NCBI GenBank assembly: GCA_020630955.1
Contig: JAHDIE010000001.1
Coordinates: forward strand, 126,040 to 190,039
Source: Saprospiraceae bacterium
Lineage (GTDB): Bacteria > Bacteroidota > Bacteroidia > Chitinophagales > Saprospiraceae
Reading direction: 5' to 3'
Length of the DNA stretch: 64,000 nt
Shown: piece by piece, positions 61,067 to 64,000 of the stretch
How positions within the stretch are numbered: position 1 is the first letter of the stretch
Layout of the letters: each line of letters opens with the position of its first letter
The notes under the pieces: model-generated
What the model saw: the letters and a program-made list of their open reading frames with translations, nothing else
Told to the model about the DNA's origin: nothing
Databases searched by the model: none
Position numbers and translations under genes: made by a program

Positions 61067-62363
61067 GCACATCCCCCAATCCTATCTCCTCAATAAGACT
61101 TGTTTCCTCAATGAAGTTGACCTTACCTCTTTTTAATGTAAATTTAACCACTGAGCCTCCTTCAATGTTATCTTCTATCCAAATTTGACCTTGATGCCTT
61201 TCGACAATCTCCCTACACATTGAAAGACCAATTCCTGAACCTTCTGAATCAACCTGCGGATTAATTTTATTAAAAATTCTAAAAACAGATTTTTTATATC
61301 TGTCATCTATCCCTATTCCGTTATCCTTTACCTCAAAATAATAATATTCCATTGACCGCTTACCATAAATACTCACCCGAGGATTTTCTTGATGACTACT
61401 GTATTTTATAGCATTTTCGACTAAATTAAAAAACAGAATTTGTAAATGTGATTCCGCACCAATTAATTCCAATGGAAAATTATTTACACCAATAAATGTT
61501 CTTGACTTGTTAAAGTTTTCATCAATCAATGAATTGATAAATTGATTGCCATTGATTTTTTTGAAACTTATTTTCTTCTTTGAAAGCTGAGAAAGCTTTA
61601 AAAGATCCTCCATCATGTTGCACATTCTATACGACTCTTCCTTGATCATATCAAGTATCTCTTGTTCCTTATTTCCCAATTTTGAAGACAATCTCTTATC
61701 CAATAATTGGCTAAAATTTGAAATATTTTTAATTGGTGTTTTTAGTTCATGAGCAGCCAAATGGGCAAAATTCTCTAATTGTAAATTCGATTTAATATAA
61801 TCTTGTAAGGCATTGTTCTTTTCCAATATTGCCTTCTCATTTTCATCCCTTTGCTTTCGAAAAACCCTCGTTCTTTCAGAATGAAAATGAATAGTCAACA
61901 CAAACCCAAGCAATAAGCCAAATACGATTACAAGATTACTAATCAAATGAGGAATATTTCCCTCCATCCAAAAAATCAGATGAACATTACTTACTGAAAT
62001 CATGGCACAACACAAAACAAGCGAGTAATACAAGTTTTTTATATTCTGCCGTTTAAAATACAATCCAGCAAAGCCTAAAATGATGGGATATATTATCAAC
62101 AATGAATAAGAAACTATATGCGTAAAACTTGCGACAGTGAATGTCACTAAATAAGTTATCAATGTTAAGTGAAAAGCAATTGTTTGATTTTCATAGTGAT
62201 TTATAATTACTGAAATCACTGAAAGAGAAGCAAATACACTACAAAATGCCATTAAGGTAGCATCACTTATCGCATAGGCAATCAAAAAAACAATTGCACT
62301 ACAGAATAACCCACAAAAGGCTAGGTAGTTAAAGAGTTGGTTTTTGGAAGTTTGAGGTTTCAT
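61056..62363 (-). CDS. Membrane sensor histidine kinase
   Basis: A 435-residue histidine kinase. About six helices (residues 10-160) are followed by a coiled-coil linker, a HisKA with His205 in LAAHELKTP, and a HATPase with NLVENAIKYS (N), VKDNGIGIDDRY (G1) and SGIGLSMCREIV (G2). There is no periplasmic sensor domain, so it may sense the membrane itself or interact with another protein. No response regulator is adjacent. Its 3' end overlaps the ECF42 gene by 11 bases on the opposite strand. Confidence 0.93.
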   Translation of the reverse strand: MKPQTSKNQLFNYLAFCGLFCSAIVFLIAYAISDATLMAFCSVFASLSVISVIINHYENQTIAFHLTLITYLVTFTVASFTHIVSYSLLIIYPIILGFAGLYFKRQNIKNLYYSLVLCCAMISVSNVHLIFWMEGNIPHLISNLVIVFGLLLGFVLTIHFHSERTRVFRKQRDENEKAILEKNNALQDYIKSNLQLENFAHLAAHELKTPIKNISNFSQLLDKRLSSKLGNKEQEILDMIKEESYRMCNMMEDLLKLSQLSKKKISFKKINGNQFINSLIDENFNKSRTFIGVNNFPLELIGAESHLQILFFNLVENAIKYSSHQENPRVSIYGKRSMEYYYFEVKDNGIGIDDRYKKSVFRIFNKINPQVDSEGSGIGLSMCREIVERHQGQIWIEDNIEGGSVVKFTLKRGKVNFIEETSLIEEIGLGDVLIA

Positions 62364-62379
62364 TACTACAAAATTGCAC

Positions 62380-62409
62380 CAAATCTATCAGTCAATAAAT
62401 TTTTTCAAA
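62380..62409 (-). promoter_or_regulatory. Promoter candidate of the sensor kinase gene
   Basis: Minus-strand TTTG (62,409-62,406), 18 bases, TAGATTTG (62,387-62,380). The layout fits a Bacteroidota promoter with a short leader before the ATG at 62,363. Confidence 0.5.
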
Positions 62410-62637
62410 CCACATTCTCTCTACAAAGTTATATTTGGAATTTTTATCATATCTAAGGAAATCAACTACCTTTTTTTATGATTATTTTCAATCTGATTAA
62501 TGTTTATCTCCCAAAAAGATATTCTATTCACCAGTCTTTGGACGTCTATCATGCAAACGTTTTAACCTCTACAAAAATCCTACAACAGAAAAAAATATAA
62601 AAAAACTTATCCCATAATAACATTTTTAAGTGACCTC

Positions 62638-63582
62638 CTAATTTGAAAATAGTCTTGCATAGTCGGCCTCGGCTGCTAAATAAGCAAATGAAGCTTTGTT
62701 ACCATCCTTCAATAATCCTTCAAAATATGTTTTTGCCTTCAAACTATCTTTCTGTTCATACAAATTCCAATTTCCCAAAGTGTAAGAGAACACATCAGCT
62801 TTACTCGAACCACTTAACTTATTTGCAAACCAGTCTTCTTTCAGAAGACCCTTATAAAACAAGCATGCTTCATAATATGAAATATTTTCAATCACATCGA
62901 TTCCTTCTTTAACCTCATTAAGCAATTTTTCTGCTTCTTCATGATATCCTGATCGCCGCAAAGCCATATATTTCCAATGACAAGTAGATACAATGTTGTC
63001 TGCATTTTTATTAGAGGCTGCACAAAGATCATACACTCTTAGCGCATTCAACAAATCATTTTTCAAGTAATATGCCAAAGCCAAATGATAATAAATATTC
63101 CCATGCAAGGTAGAAATTGGAATTCCGCGATCGTTAGGAATTCCATCAGGCTCAATCTCATTCTCCTTTCCTCGTATCAAAACACAGGCTTTCTCAAAAT
63201 CCTCGATGGCCTTGTCATACTCTCTTATTGAAAGATAACGATGACCCCTGTGCCGATACATTCTAGCGTCGTCGGGATGTTTCTTTATCGCTTCCGCAAA
63301 TATGTCAATTGCTTCTCGATACCTTCCCATATAAGCCACTCGGCGACCGAACCAAATGATCGCCTCGGCGTCTTCTGGATTGGATTCATAATCATCTTTT
63401 GCTTTCCAAAAACTTTGGAGTAGTTTCTCGGGTTGCATTGAATAACTAAACAATGTATCCCCTAATGGTGTAACGCATTCTATTCTTTTTAGATTATTCC
63501 CATTTACGGAAGTTGAGTTATCAGTCTTACAAGAACCAAGAATGATTACAAGAAGAACTAAATATTTAAATTGTAGCTTCAT
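62638..63582 (-). CDS. TPR-repeat lipoprotein
   Basis: A 314-residue lipoprotein (lipobox LGSC, Cys18). From about residue 60 it has tetratricopeptide repeats: AIIWFGRRVAYMGRYREAID, MYRHRGHRYLSIREYDKAIE and IYYHLALAYYLKNDLLNALR. It is anchored in the membrane and probably acts as a protein-interaction scaffold. It is similar to Bacteroidota 'tetratricopeptide repeat protein' lipoproteins of unknown role. It is divergent from the last gene in the window across 95 bases. Confidence 0.88.
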   Translation of the reverse strand: MKLQFKYLVLLVIILGSCKTDNSTSVNGNNLKRIECVTPLGDTLFSYSMQPEKLLQSFWKAKDDYESNPEDAEAIIWFGRRVAYMGRYREAIDIFAEAIKKHPDDARMYRHRGHRYLSIREYDKAIEDFEKACVLIRGKENEIEPDGIPNDRGIPISTLHGNIYYHLALAYYLKNDLLNALRVYDLCAASNKNADNIVSTCHWKYMALRRSGYHEEAEKLLNEVKEGIDVIENISYYEACLFYKGLLKEDWFANKLSGSSKADVFSYTLGNWNLYEQKDSLKAKTYFEGLLKDGNKASFAYLAAEADYARLFSN

Positions 63583-63677
63583 AATAATGGCTTATTACTA
63601 ACAAGATAACAATTTCTAATTCCAATCTTTTTTGTAAATGATAATAATAGCCTTAATTTCAGTTCATAAACAAAACT

Positions 63678-64000
63678 ATGAAACTAAGCACGCTAATAAT
63701 CTGTCTATTCGTATTAAATTCAAATTTTGCACAAGTGCCTACCGAACAAGAATTGCCATACCAACAAATTAAAGAATACCCAGATAATTATGGGCCGGGA
63801 AATATTATTTCTAGAATGATTGATGGATTGGGTTTCAGATACCATTGGGCTAGCAAAAACTTGTTAGACACCGACCTTGCTTACCAACCATCAAAAGATG
63901 GAAAGACAACTTTGGAAACACTTGAACATATTCATGCCTTGTCATTAACTATACTCAATGCCTGCCAAAACAAAGCCAATATTCGTCCGACAGAACCCAT
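63678..64000 (+). CDS. Secreted DinB-like protein, N-terminal part (partial)
   Basis: The frame opens at ATG 63,678 and is still open at the end of the window (about 107 codons). It begins with a signal peptide (MKLSTLIICLFVLNSNFAQV), followed by GPGNIISRMIDGLGFRYHWA and DLAYQPSKDGKTTLETLEHI, which resembles the first two helices of DinB/DUF1572-type bundles with the metal-ligand His in LEHIHALS. It is secreted or periplasmic, unlike the cytoplasmic DinB protein at 49,398. The C-terminus is beyond the window, so the assignment is provisional. Confidence 0.6.
   Translation, partial: MKLSTLIICLFVLNSNFAQVPTEQELPYQQIKEYPDNYGPGNIISRMIDGLGFRYHWASKNLLDTDLAYQPSKDGKTTLETLEHIHALSLTILNACQNKANIRPTEP

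Noticed and set aside
1..64000. Mobile elements, CRISPR arrays, prophage, tRNA or rRNA genes
   Set aside because: No transposase, integrase, phage structural gene, regularly spaced repeat or cloverleaf was found. The 45,231 element is the only candidate mobile-like sequence and is listed separately.

Overview
The window is AT-rich (about one third G+C by eye) and gene-dense, and it reads as a chromosomal segment of a Bacteroidota bacterium, most likely a marine or environmental Saprospiria-type lineage. The evidence is: a type IX secretion (T9SS) C-terminal sorting domain at 29,500-29,729 and a remnant of another at 45,146; C-terminal tails resembling the '3-coathanger stack' (GCX-COOH) type on three adjacent secreted proteins; a Reg_prop/Y_Y_Y sensor kinase; a GIN-domain protein; a NagB-LmbE fusion; almost no Shine-Dalgarno sites; and several promoter candidates of the Bacteroidota form TTG-N18-20-TAnnTTTG. 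I found no phage, insertion sequence, CRISPR array, tRNA or rRNA.

Layout. 1-2,649: end of a DUF4350-MoxR-DUF58 operon. 3,047-8,009: secreted subtilase, membrane-bound spermidine-synthase-like protein and NagB-LmbE. 8,269-16,374: two tandem giant BNR-propeller paralogues and a metalloprotease sharing one C-terminal tail, separated by hairpin-rich spacers. 16,383-19,974: arginase, LspA, a gene-free stretch with two terminators and a candidate structured RNA, a secreted unknown, a GNAT and a VOC protein. 20,106-22,938: ABC/GntR/GIN operon with an operator overlapping its promoter. 23,108-29,729: DUF1080 protein, M28 peptidase, S4 and DUF92 proteins, orphan substrate-binding-like protein, PLP decarboxylase and a DUF1028-T9SS protein. 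29,743-36,966: sensor kinase, small proteins, CocE-type hydrolase and unknowns. 36,975-58,791, almost all on the minus strand: acetyltransferases, a third BNR protein, ThuA protein, two Crp/Fnr regulators (one without a standard start codon), outer-membrane and DJ-1 proteins, LysE exporter, PhzF, a second PLP decarboxylase, DinB, DUF1272, haloalkane-dehalogenase-like enzyme, PAP2 phosphatase, SigZ-like sigma factor, LOG protein, ACT and VOC proteins, and a large PVC-type cytochrome. 58,928-64,000: DUF1761, a DGPF/ECF42-type sigma pair, a sensor kinase, a TPR lipoprotein and a truncated secreted DinB-like gene.

How the genes fit together. Most of the content is housekeeping-accessory: secreted hydrolases and peptidases, envelope proteins, small detoxifying or tailoring enzymes and their local regulators. 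DUF1080, ThuA and PVC-type cytochrome families, typical of planctomycete-like sugar catabolism, all occur here but are not contiguous. The most unusual items are the tandem BNR/shared-tail locus, the candidate RNA at about 18,076-18,273, the Crp/Fnr frame without a usual start, and a small G+C-richer element at 45,231-45,300 that forms the end of lysE and joins it to an orphan T9SS tail. I do not see a clear new defence or mobile system.
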